Notes under the pieces: model-generated | What the model saw: the letters and a program-made list of their open reading frames with translations, nothing else | What the model was told of the DNA's origin: nothing | Databases searched by the model: none | Position numbers and translations under genes: made by a program | Assembly: GCA_036263155.1 (NCBI GenBank) | Contig: DATAHN010000051.1 | Coordinates: forward strand, 1-11,685 | Direction of reading: 5' to 3' | DNA: 11,685 nucleotides | Origin: DASUBN01 sp036263155 | Lineage (GTDB): Bacteria > Pseudomonadota > Gammaproteobacteria > Natronospirales > REEB76 | Part shown: piece after piece, positions 1 through 6,603 of the stretch | How the letters are laid out: every line of letters begins with the position of its first letter | Position numbering within the stretch: position 1 is the first letter of the stretch

Positions 1-1
1 C

Positions 2-274
2 ATCAGCGACGCCATCCCCACCAACACCACCTATATCATCGGGAGCCCGAGCTTCACGGACGGATCCACTTCGAGCGGCCTCTCGGCGCCGACCTATACG
101 TTCTTCTCGAATGCGGCTTGCACCACCAGCTACTCGCCCACGGGCGGCGCCGGCACCCTGGACGCGAACGTGAAGTGCATCAAGGCCACCTTCACCGCCG
201 GCACCTTCATGAACGGCAAGACCGGCGCGAGCAGTCCGTCCTTCACCCTCACCTTCCGGGTGCAGGTGAACTGA
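2..274 (+). CDS. C-terminal fragment of a secreted DUF11-like repeat protein (5' end outside window)
   Basis: The open frame enters from the left edge (codons begin at base 2) and ends at TGA 272-274, giving 90 residues. The fragment opens with ISDAIPTNTTYIIGSPSF, which matches the typical 'tDxiPaNTTyv.GS' signature of DUF11/conserved-repeat domains, beta-sandwich modules repeated in large bacterial surface or secreted proteins. It is rich in Thr, Ser, Gly and Ala, has two Cys (in NAACTT and VKCIKA) and ends in an alternating beta strand, FTLTFRVQVN. There is no LPXTG motif, transmembrane helix or autotransporter barrel at the end, so the anchor, if any, lies upstream. A strong terminator follows 20 bases after the stop, so this is the last gene of its transcript. 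The family call rests on one motif plus composition. The function of the whole protein cannot be told from this piece. Confidence 0.6.
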   Translation: MSDAIPTNTTYIIGSPSFTDGSTSSGLSAPTYTFFSNAACTTSYSPTGGAGTLDANVKCIKATFTAGTFMNGKTGASSPSFTLTFRVQVN

Positions 275-293
275 TACCGCTTCCGCTCATGGC

Positions 294-324
294 AAAAAAA
301 AACCGCGGCTCGGCCGCGGTTTTT
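294..324. terminator. Bidirectional rho-independent terminator between the DUF11-like gene and gltX
   Basis: A perfect 7-bp GC stem (CCGCGGC 303-309 with GCCGCGG 313-319, loop TCG 310-312) is extended by A:T pairs (298-302 with 320-324). On the plus strand it ends in five T. Read on the minus strand, the A run 294-302 gives a nine-T tail. It therefore fits termination of both converging transcripts: the partial gene ending at 274 and gltX ending at 348. Confidence 0.9.
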
Positions 325-347
325 CGTTTCCGGGTTTGAAGACCGTC

Positions 348-1751
348 TCAGGCGGCCTTCTCGATGTGCTTGATGGCCCGGTCCATGCGCGCAAGCGCCG
401 TCTCCCGGCCTAGGAGTTCCAGCGTGGCGTCGATGGGCGGCGAGACGCCGCCGCCTGACACGGCGACGCGCAGGGGCTGGGCCAGCTTGCCGAGCTTCAA
501 GCCCAAGGCCTCGGCGGTCTGGTTCAGCGCATCATGCAGCGCCGGCGCGGACCACTCCGGCAGCGCCACCAGCTTCTCCCTGAGGGTCATGAGACCCGGC
601 AGCACCTCCGGCGTGAGGTTCTTGGCGGCGGCCTGGGGATCGTATTCCTTCACGTCCTCGAAGAAGAAGCGGCTGCCCTCCGCCATCTCCTTGAAGGTCT
701 TGGCGCGCTCCTGCTGCGCCTTCACCAGGCCCTCGAGCGAAGGGCCCTTGGACATGTCCACGCCGATGCGCTCCAGGTGCCACTTGAGCTCATCCGCCAG
801 GCGCTTCAGGTCCCCGGTCTTGATGTAATGCTGGTTCAGCCACAGCAGCTTCTGGGGGTTGATGGCGGAGGCGGAGGTGTTCACGTCCTTGATGTCGAAG
901 AGCTTGACCATCTCCTCGCGGCTGAACACCTCCTGGTCGCCGTGGGACCAGCCCAGGCGCACCAGGTAGTTCAGCACCGCCTCGGGGAGGTAGCCGTCCT
1001 CCCGGTACTGCATCACGCTCACGGCGCCATGGCGCTTGGAGAGCTTGGTGCCGTCCGGTCCCAGGATCATGGGCAGGTGCGCGTACTGGGGCGGGGTGAA
1101 CCCCAGGGCCTTCAGGATGTTCATCTGGCGCGGGGTGTTGTTGAGGTGGTCGTCGCCGCGGATCACGTGGGTGATGCGCATGTCCATGTCGTCCACCACC
1201 ACGCAGAAGTTGTAGGTGGGGTTGCCGTCGGAGCGCACGATGATGAGGTCGTCCAGTTCGTGGTTGTCGAACACCACGCGGCCCTTGACCGCGTCCTCCA
1301 CCACCGTCTGCCCCTCCTGGGGGTTCTTGAAGCGGATGACCGGCGTCACGCCGGGCTTGGGCTCCTTGCGGTCCCGGCAGCGTCCGTCATAGCGGGGCTT
1401 CTCCTTGCGCGCCATCTGCTCGGCTCGCATGGCGTCCAACTCCTCCTTGCTGCAGTAGCAGTGGTAGGCGGTACCGGACTCAAGCATCCCCCTGGCCACT
1501 TCGCGATAACGGTCGAAGCGCTGGGTCTGGTAGAACGGGCCCTCGTCGGCGTTGAGGTCAAGCCAGGCCATGCCGTCCAGGATCGCCTGCACCGCCGCCT
1601 CCGTGGAGCGCTCCCGGTCCGTATCCTCCACCCGCAGAATGAACGTGCCGCCGTGGTGGCGGGAATACAGCCAGCAGAACAGCGCGGTGCGCGCGCCGCC
1701 GATGTGCAGGTAGCCGGTGGGGCTGGGGGCGAAACGGGTGCGGACGGTCAT
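348..1751 (-). CDS. gltX: Glutamyl-tRNA synthetase (GluRS, class Ic)
   Basis: Charges tRNA-Glu with glutamate in the cytoplasm, using ATP. At 467 residues it has the usual bacterial length. The N-terminus TRFAPSPTGYLHIGGARTAL carries the HIGH-type motif (H16-I-G-G19), and the KMSKS counterpart is KLSKR at 236-240. The connective region has a zinc-type loop, C98-x-C100 followed by PRYDGRC (Y121, C125). E. coli GluRS uses C98, C100, C125 and H127. Here residue 127 is Asp, so Tyr121 or Asp127 would have to complete the site, if metal is bound at all. The C-terminal half is the helical anticodon-binding region. The ATG at 1749-1751 sits directly before the conserved TVRTRFAPSPTG start, though its Shine-Dalgarno is weak. 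It is transcribed alone, from an extended -10 promoter about 30 bp upstream to the shared terminator at 294-324. Confidence 0.97.
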   Translation of the reverse strand: MTVRTRFAPSPTGYLHIGGARTALFCWLYSRHHGGTFILRVEDTDRERSTEAAVQAILDGMAWLDLNADEGPFYQTQRFDRYREVARGMLESGTAYHCYCSKEELDAMRAEQMARKEKPRYDGRCRDRKEPKPGVTPVIRFKNPQEGQTVVEDAVKGRVVFDNHELDDLIIVRSDGNPTYNFCVVVDDMDMRITHVIRGDDHLNNTPRQMNILKALGFTPPQYAHLPMILGPDGTKLSKRHGAVSVMQYREDGYLPEAVLNYLVRLGWSHGDQEVFSREEMVKLFDIKDVNTSASAINPQKLLWLNQHYIKTGDLKRLADELKWHLERIGVDMSKGPSLEGLVKAQQERAKTFKEMAEGSRFFFEDVKEYDPQAAAKNLTPEVLPGLMTLREKLVALPEWSAPALHDALNQTAEALGLKLGKLAQPLRVAVSGGGVSPPIDATLELLGRETALARMDRAIKHIEKAA

Positions 1752-1779
1752 GGAAGCTCGCGCAGGGCCAAAGGCGGCG

Positions 1780-1809
1780 ATTTTAGCAGAGCCGCCCCCG
1801 GCATTTCAC
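1780..1809 (-). promoter_or_regulatory. Predicted gltX promoter (extended -10)
   Basis: On the minus strand the region reads TGCTAAAAT (1788-1780), an extended -10 with 5 of 6 hexamer matches. GTGAAA (1809-1804, 4 of 6 to TTGACA) lies 18 bp upstream. Transcription would start near 1773, giving a leader of roughly 20 nt before the gltX ATG. A second possibility further upstream is a perfect TTGACA (1839-1834) with a poor -10 (GATTAA, 1815-1810). The sigma-70 type is inferred from sequence only. Confidence 0.5.
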
Positions 1810-1882
1810 TTAATCCTTTTTCCCACCGCGCTATGTCAAGCAGGTGCAGATGTCACGAACGCCTGGAACACTGCGAGCCAGT

Positions 1883-1891
1883 TGCTAGAAT
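1883..1891 (+). promoter_or_regulatory. Predicted extended -10 promoter for the PilZ-like gene
   Basis: TGCTAGAAT is an extended -10 (TGn plus TAGAAT, 5 of 6). The -35 region at 17 bp spacing (CTGGAA, 1863-1868) is weak, as is common for extended -10 promoters. Start of transcription would be near 1898, about 27 nt before the ATG at 1925. A short inverted repeat, CCCT-TTC-AGGG (1892-1902), spans the predicted start site. GAGG at 1912-1915 serves as Shine-Dalgarno, 9 nt from the start codon. Confidence 0.45.
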
Positions 1892-1924
1892 CCCTTTCAG
1901 GGGTCAATTTCGAGGCTGGCTGAC

Positions 1925-2269
1925 ATGCTCACAGATCCAGGGATCGTCAAACGCGCGATGAAGACCGAGGAGAAGGCCATCATCCACACCCTCAACGTGG
2001 GCGGCGAGGACGTGACGGTCTCGAAGTTCTACGGGACCACCGTGGACTTCAACGCCCACAGCGTGAAGATCCGCACCAGCAAGAAGATGCAGCTCGGCAG
2101 CAACGTGGAAGTGCTGCTGAACCTGGAGGGCCACCGCAAGGCCTACCACCTCTCGGGCGTGATCACCGGCATCGAGGAGTCCCGCGCCGAACCGGGCTAC
2201 CTCATCCACATCAACCTGAACCCCAAGAAAGAGGGCGATACGCCTCTCTGGAAAAAACTGTTTCACTAG
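1925..2269 (+). CDS. Small PilZ-like domain protein lacking the c-di-GMP-binding motifs
   Basis: A 114-residue soluble protein with no signal peptide or membrane segment. Its middle reads GTTVDFNAHSVKIRT (37-51), then QLGSNVEVLLNL (56-67), HLSGVITGIEES (75-86) and GYLIHINLNP (91-100). This spacing of beta strands matches the PilZ barrel ('xDlSxxGlri ... GxxvxlxL ... lxGxVxxi ... yxiGvxf'). The two hallmark motifs are degenerate: D/NxSxxG has become D41-F-N43-A-H-S46, and no RxxxR precedes it. It would therefore be a non-canonical PilZ protein, probably acting through protein contacts rather than c-di-GMP. This is inference from the strand pattern, and a different small beta-barrel fold is possible. 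ATG 1925 is preferred over ATG 1958 because only the former has a Shine-Dalgarno. The gene has its own promoter, and its TAG stop abuts the hrpB stop. Confidence 0.6.
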   Translation: MLTDPGIVKRAMKTEEKAIIHTLNVGGEDVTVSKFYGTTVDFNAHSVKIRTSKKMQLGSNVEVLLNLEGHRKAYHLSGVITGIEESRAEPGYLIHINLNPKKEGDTPLWKKLFH

Positions 2270-4804
2270 TCAGCGCGGCCGGGGTTTCCTGCCGGTCCGG
2301 CTCGGCACCGCGGCGGTGGGATCCTCCGGCCACTGGTGCTTGGGATAGCGTCCCTTCATCTCCTTCTTCACCTCCGGCCAGGTGCGCTGCCAGAAGCCCT
2401 TGAGGTCCTGGGTCACCTGCACCGGCCGCTGCGCCGGCGAGAGCAGGTGCAGCATCACCGGCACCTTGCCGCGGGCGAGCCGCGGCGTGTCCGCCTGGCC
2501 GAACATCTCCTGCAGTTTCACCCGGAGCACCGGCGTATCCCCTTCCGCGTAATCCACCCGGATGCTGGAGCCGCTCGGCACCGTGACGTGGGTCGGCGCC
2601 TGTTCCTCCAACTCACGGCGCTGCCGGTGGTCCATGAGCCCGCGCAAGGCCTCGTCCAGGGGCAGGCGCTCCAGGTGGGAGAGACGGCTCATGCCCTGCA
2701 GCCAGGGAGCGAGCCAGGCATCCAGCGAAGCGAGCAGCGCCGCGTCGCTCGCGTCGGGCCATTCCGGTCCCAGGGTGCGGCGCAGGAACGCGAGCCGCGC
2801 CTGCAGGTTGCGCAGGGCCGGCGTCCAGGGCAGCACGCCGAGACCCCGTTCCCGTACTGCCTGCAACAGTGCCAGGGTCACCGCTTCCGGCGAGATGGTC
2901 GTGGCCGGCGCATCTTCCAGCACCAACGCGCCCAGGCGCTTCTGGCGCCGCGCCAGCACCGCGCCGCTGGCCTCATCCCAGCTCACCGACTCCTTCTCCT
3001 CGATGAGTCCCGCGAAATGCCGCTCGATGTCCTGTTTACCCAGGCTCGCCGCCATGAAGATGCGCGCTTCCCGCGCCACGCCGTCGAGCTGCGCCACCGC
3101 AAGCCAGGCGCACTTGCCGAGGGCATCGCCCTCCGGCAGCGCGGCGCCGCGTCCGTTGGCGAGCACGTAACGCGGCGCCTCGCCGGAGCGGCGCTGGGCG
3201 AGCCGGTCGGGATAGGCGAAGCCGAGCAATACGCCCGCCTCTCCCTCTTCCCGGTCGCGCGCGGCGACACCGGCGCTGCGTCTCAGGTCCGCCGCCACGG
3301 CGCGCATCAGGCGCGTGCGCCTCTGGGCCTCCGCGCCGTTGGAGCGCAGGAGCTCCAGCCGCGCGTGCACGTCCGCCGGATTGAAGCCGCCGGGCGCGCG
3401 CAGGGGGTCCTTCTCGCTCAGGATCGCTGCGAGCTCGCAGGCCAGCGTGCCCCAACCCAGGGCCTTGCCCCGCAGCACCATGTGGGCGAGGCGCGGATGC
3501 AGCGGGAGGCCGCGCATCTCGCCGCCGTGGGGCGTGATGCGTCCGGCCGCATCCAGCGCACCGAGTTCCTGCAGGAGTTCCCGTGCCTGGGCATAGGCTG
3601 CGGCGGGCGGCGGATCCAGCCAGCGCAGCGTGCCGGGATCGGTGGCGCCCCAGCGCGCGAGCTCCAGCACCAGGTCCGCGAGGTCCGCCGCCATGATCTC
3701 GGGCGTGCTCGCGGGGACGAGGGTCTCGGATTCCTTCCATAGGCGGTGGCACACGCCGGCCTGCAGGCGGCCGGCGCGGCCGCGGCGCTGGTCGGCGGAA
3801 GCGCGGGACACACGCACGGTCTCGAGGCGCGACATACCGCTCACGGGGTCGAAGCGCGGCACGCGCATCTCGCCGGTGTCCACGACCACCCGGATGCCTT
3901 CTATGGTCAGGCTGGTCTCGGCGATGGACGTGGCGAGCACCACCTTGCGCTTGCCGGACGGCGGCGGCTCGATGGCCCGGTCCTGGGCGGCGTTGTCCAG
4001 GTCGCCGTAGAGCGGCGCCACCAGCACCTCCCGCGGCAGCCGTTCCTCCAGCCGCTGCTGCAACTTGCGGATCTCGCCGGTACCCGGCAGGAACACCAGC
4101 AGGTTTCCGCTCTCCTCCTGCAGCGCACGCTCCACCGCGAACTGCACCTGCGGCAGTTCCGGCTCACGTTCGCGCAACGGACGATAGTGGGTGGTCACCT
4201 CGAAGGCGCGGCCCTCGCTGGTGAGGATGGGCGCATCGCCCAGGAGCTTCGCCACCGGCGCCGCGTCCAGGGTCGCGGACATAACTATGAGCTTGAGGTC
4301 GGGCCTGAGGGCCGCACGGGATTCAAGGCAGAGCGCGAGCGCCAAGTCCGCCTGCAGGCTGCGCTCGTGGAACTCATCGAAGATGACGGCGGCATAGCCT
4401 TCGAGTGCGGGATCTTCCTGCAGGAGGCGCGTGAGTACGCCCTCCGTCACCACCTCGATGCGGGTCTTGGGGCCGACGCGGGTGTCCATGCGCACCCGGT
4501 AACCGACGGTGGCACCGAGGCCGTCGCCCCGCTCCTCCGCCATATAACGGGCCGCGGCGCGGGCCGCGAGACGGCGCGGCTCCAGCATCACGAGCTTGCG
4601 GCCCTTGGCCCATGACTCGTCCAGCAGCACCGGCGGCACGCGCGTGGTCTTGCCGGCGCCGGGCGGCGCCTGGATCACGAGAGCGGCATGGGATCCGAGC
4701 TGCCGCCGGATCTCCGGCAGCAGCGCGTCGATGGGCAGGGAGGCCAGGGGCTTACCGATAATTCCAGCTGAGAGTGAGCATCGTCCTGTTTCCGTCGGCG
4801 GCAT
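2270..4804 (-). CDS. hrpB: ATP-dependent RNA helicase HrpB (DExH-box)
   Basis: A DEAH/DExH-family helicase of 844 residues, close to the usual HrpB size. Walker A is APPGAGKTT (46-54), motif II is DEFH (143-146), motif III is SAT (176-178) and motif VI is QRRGRAGR (339-346). The C-terminal HrpB-specific domain is clear: LQEMFGQADTPRLARGKVPV, LHLLSPAQRPVQVTQDLKGFW and KGRYPKHQWPEDP near the end, followed by a basic tail. HrpB is widespread in proteobacteria. Its RNA target is poorly defined, although a role in mRNA processing has been shown for a Xanthomonadales relative. The ATG at 4802-4804 lies inside the 3' end of the upstream barrel gene (53-nt overlap) and gives about 20 residues before the normal family start (SLPIDALLPEI). 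I see no in-frame ATG, GTG or TTG nearer that point and no strong Shine-Dalgarno, so the start is uncertain. The stop TGA 2270-2272 directly abuts the convergent PilZ-like gene. Confidence 0.95.
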   Translation of the reverse strand: MPPTETGRCSLSAGIIGKPLASLPIDALLPEIRRQLGSHAALVIQAPPGAGKTTRVPPVLLDESWAKGRKLVMLEPRRLAARAAARYMAEERGDGLGATVGYRVRMDTRVGPKTRIEVVTEGVLTRLLQEDPALEGYAAVIFDEFHERSLQADLALALCLESRAALRPDLKLIVMSATLDAAPVAKLLGDAPILTSEGRAFEVTTHYRPLREREPELPQVQFAVERALQEESGNLLVFLPGTGEIRKLQQRLEERLPREVLVAPLYGDLDNAAQDRAIEPPPSGKRKVVLATSIAETSLTIEGIRVVVDTGEMRVPRFDPVSGMSRLETVRVSRASADQRRGRAGRLQAGVCHRLWKESETLVPASTPEIMAADLADLVLELARWGATDPGTLRWLDPPPAAAYAQARELLQELGALDAAGRITPHGGEMRGLPLHPRLAHMVLRGKALGWGTLACELAAILSEKDPLRAPGGFNPADVHARLELLRSNGAEAQRRTRLMRAVAADLRRSAGVAARDREEGEAGVLLGFAYPDRLAQRRSGEAPRYVLANGRGAALPEGDALGKCAWLAVAQLDGVAREARIFMAASLGKQDIERHFAGLIEEKESVSWDEASGAVLARRQKRLGALVLEDAPATTISPEAVTLALLQAVRERGLGVLPWTPALRNLQARLAFLRRTLGPEWPDASDAALLASLDAWLAPWLQGMSRLSHLERLPLDEALRGLMDHRQRRELEEQAPTHVTVPSGSSIRVDYAEGDTPVLRVKLQEMFGQADTPRLARGKVPVMLHLLSPAQRPVQVTQDLKGFWQRTWPEVKKEMKGRYPKHQWPEDPTAAVPSRTGRKPRPR

Positions 4805-5345
4805 GTTCCACCGCGGCCTTCAGGTCGAAGCCGGTGAAGTCGAAACCCAGCCCCAGGCGCTCGCCGAAGGGCCGCCCGCCGAAGCTGGTATTGCGCTCCG
4901 TGAAGATGCCGCCCTCCACCTCGATGAGGTCGGTGGAGTGGTTGCGGAAACCGTAGCTCACGCGCCAGTAGTTATCGGCGATGCCACCCAGGCTGGAGTC
5001 CAGCGCGTCCCGCATGAAGCTGAGGTCTATATAGAAGGACGTGGTGCTGCTGTAGGCCTGGTGCGCGCCCACGCCGATGCCCTGCAGGGTGTGGCCGCCG
5101 CCCAGGGTGTCGAAGTCCAGCTTGTGCCACTGGCCGAACACGTACACGCCGCCTTCCATGTCGTAGGCGAAGCGCAAACCGGTGCCGCCGGAGCTGTCGG
5201 CGAAGAAATCGGAATGCTCGTGCAGGCGCTCGACCTGCAGGACGTTGTAGTCGAACACGTCATTATTGGTGGCATCGGCGGCGGCATGGGCGAGGCCGGG
5301 GACCGTCAGGCAGGCGGCCAGCAGGCCCAGGGTACGCAGGTTCAT
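4752..5345 (-). CDS. Small outer-membrane beta-barrel protein (Ax21-like), function unknown
   Basis: A 197-residue precursor. Residues 1-21 (MNLRTLGLLAACLTVPGLAHA) form a Sec signal peptide with an AHA cleavage site, leaving about 176 mature residues. The rest is a series of amphipathic beta strands with Gly/aromatic turns, for example TGLRFAYDM (55-63), GVYVFGQWHKLDF (66-78), TSFYIDLSFMRD (102-113), NYWRVSYGF (125-133) and ERLGLGFDFTGF (162-173), ending in TLSWNYR with an aromatic near the C-terminus, as in outer-membrane barrels. About eight strands can be counted. Length and layout resemble the Ax21-type proteins of Xanthomonadales, but I cannot confirm homology. The ATG at 5343-5345 was chosen over an upstream frame extension because it begins the signal peptide and follows AAGGAG. 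It lies 13 bp after the antiporter gene, and its last 53 nt overlap hrpB. Confidence 0.75.
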   Translation of the reverse strand: MNLRTLGLLAACLTVPGLAHAAADATNNDVFDYNVLQVERLHEHSDFFADSSGGTGLRFAYDMEGGVYVFGQWHKLDFDTLGGGHTLQGIGVGAHQAYSSTTSFYIDLSFMRDALDSSLGGIADNYWRVSYGFRNHSTDLIEVEGGIFTERNTSFGGRPFGERLGLGFDFTGFDLKAAVEHAADGNRTMLTLSWNYR

Positions 5346-5353
5346 CGCTTCGA

Positions 5354-5359
5354 CTCCTT
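5354..5359 (-). promoter_or_regulatory. Shine-Dalgarno that fixes the start of the barrel-protein gene
   Basis: AAGGAG on the minus strand lies 8 nt before the ATG at 5345 and touches the stop codon of the upstream antiporter gene (TGA 5361-5359). It supports this start over the upstream in-frame ATG at 5504, which lies inside the antiporter gene and would add 53 Arg/Trp/Cys-rich residues in front of the signal peptide. Confidence 0.75.
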
Positions 5360-6603
5360 CAATTCCTTTCCAGCAACTCCAGCCGTGCCGCCAGCCAGCG
5401 GGTGGTGGTGGCCTGCAGCAGCAGCGTGGCCAGGATCGCCACGAACGTGACCGCCGCGATCGTGCCGGCCTCGGGCGCGCCCATAGCCAGCAGCATACCG
5501 GCAAGCGCGCCCGGAATCACCCCGGTCTCGCGGGTCCAGCACATGAACAGGAGTTCCTTCAGGCTCCAGCGGGCGCGCCGGTCCGGGGCGGCGCACAGGA
5601 ACACCACCAGCGGCCTGGCGACGAACATGAACACAGCCACCACGGCGAGGCTACCGCCGAGGTGCGCGCCCACCGCCTGGAAGTCCACGTGCATACCCAG
5701 CAGGATGAAGATCAGCATCCGCATCACCAGGGACGTTATGCCAATGTACTCATGCAAGCGGCGCGTGTCGCGCTCGTCCAGTCCGAACCCGAACCGCTCG
5801 CGGTTGCCCACGATGATCCCGGCGGTGAATACTGCCATGAAACCGCTGGCTTGCAGGTTCTCAGCGCCAAGGTAGGCGCCGGCAACAGCCATGAGGGTGA
5901 CCAGAGGGGCATAATCGCGCAGGAACCCGTAGCGCGCATGCCCCATCAGCAATGCCGCCGCGAAACCCAGGCCGACGCCGGCTGCGATGCCCAGGCCCGC
6001 CTGGCGCACCAGGTCCAGCAGCGCACCTTGCAACGAGAAACTGTCCGTGCCGCTCACCATGGCGAGCAGCGTGAAGGTCAGGATCGCGCCCACCGCATCG
6101 TTGAACGCCGATTCGCTCACCACCATCTGCGCCAGGCGCTCGCGTACCCGCACCTGTTTGAACACCGGCACCAGGGTGGCCGGGTCGGTGGAGGCGATCA
6201 CGGCGCCCAGCAGCAACGCCAGCAGCGGGTCGAGGCCGAGCAGCCAGTGGGCCGCCACGGCCGTGACGGCGGCGGTGACCAGCACGCCGAGGGTGGCGAG
6301 CAGGGTCAACCCGAGCCAGATGCGCGACAGCACCGCAAGCCGCACCTCGGCGCCGCCTTCGAACAGGATATAGGAGGCACCGAAGATAAGGATGGCCTGG
6401 TTGAGGACCGATCCGGCGGGCAGGTCCGCGATGCCGAGCACCTGCGGGCCCAGCAGCACTCCCGCCAACAGGTACAGCACCACATCCGGTATCCGCAGGC
6501 GCTGCGCCAGGTAGCCGGAGACGCTGCCGGCCGCCAGCAGCAGGGTCACGAACTTGAGCAAGGGCGCGGCGGCCGATAGCGATTCCTGAGCGGGCATGGC
6601 CAT
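5359..6603 (-). CDS. Monovalent cation/proton antiporter, CPA1 (NhaP-type)
   Basis: An inner-membrane antiporter of 414 residues, with hydrophobic segments along nearly its whole length (about 12 or more). The diagnostic CPA1 elements are visible: TDPATLVPVF (139-148) and VVSESAFNDAVGAI (161-174), where N168-D169 is the ion-binding Asn-Asp pair typical of electroneutral Na+/H+ or K+/H+ exchangers. A late motif, WTRETGVIPGALAG (356-369), matches the conserved Arg-containing segment of this family. No cytoplasmic TrkA-type domain follows. Substrate (Na+ or K+) cannot be read from sequence. I start at the ATG 6601-6603, which shares one base with the dnaQ stop (TGATG) and has AGGAGG 7 nt upstream. 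An in-frame ATG at 6624 inside dnaQ and one two codons downstream are less likely. The gene is probably translated by coupling to dnaQ. Confidence 0.9.
   Translation of the reverse strand: MAMPAQESLSAAAPLLKFVTLLLAAGSVSGYLAQRLRIPDVVLYLLAGVLLGPQVLGIADLPAGSVLNQAILIFGASYILFEGGAEVRLAVLSRIWLGLTLLATLGVLVTAAVTAVAAHWLLGLDPLLALLLGAVIASTDPATLVPVFKQVRVRERLAQMVVSESAFNDAVGAILTFTLLAMVSGTDSFSLQGALLDLVRQAGLGIAAGVGLGFAAALLMGHARYGFLRDYAPLVTLMAVAGAYLGAENLQASGFMAVFTAGIIVGNRERFGFGLDERDTRRLHEYIGITSLVMRMLIFILLGMHVDFQAVGAHLGGSLAVVAVFMFVARPLVVFLCAAPDRRARWSLKELLFMCWTRETGVIPGALAGMLLAMGAPEAGTIAAVTFVAILATLLLQATTTRWLAARLELLERN

Noticed and set aside
118..339. A 73-codon plus-strand frame with a His/Arg-rich product
   Set aside because: It is out of frame with the DUF11-like gene and runs through the terminator hairpin. 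Its composition is that of a shadow frame.
534..1961. A 475-codon plus-strand frame antisense to gltX
   Set aside because: It covers a complete, motif-confirmed gltX, has a composition (Val, His, Leu, Gln-rich) typical of a shadow frame, and runs through the promoter region into the PilZ-like gene.
2336..3742. A 468-codon plus-strand frame antisense to hrpB
   Set aside because: It lies entirely within hrpB and its translation is Arg/Gln/His-rich without domains. It is a shadow of the helicase gene.
5346..5504. Upstream extension of the barrel-protein frame to an ATG at 5504
   Set aside because: It would overlap the antiporter gene and add Arg/Trp/Cys-rich residues before a clear signal peptide. 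The Shine-Dalgarno AAGGAG supports the start at 5345.
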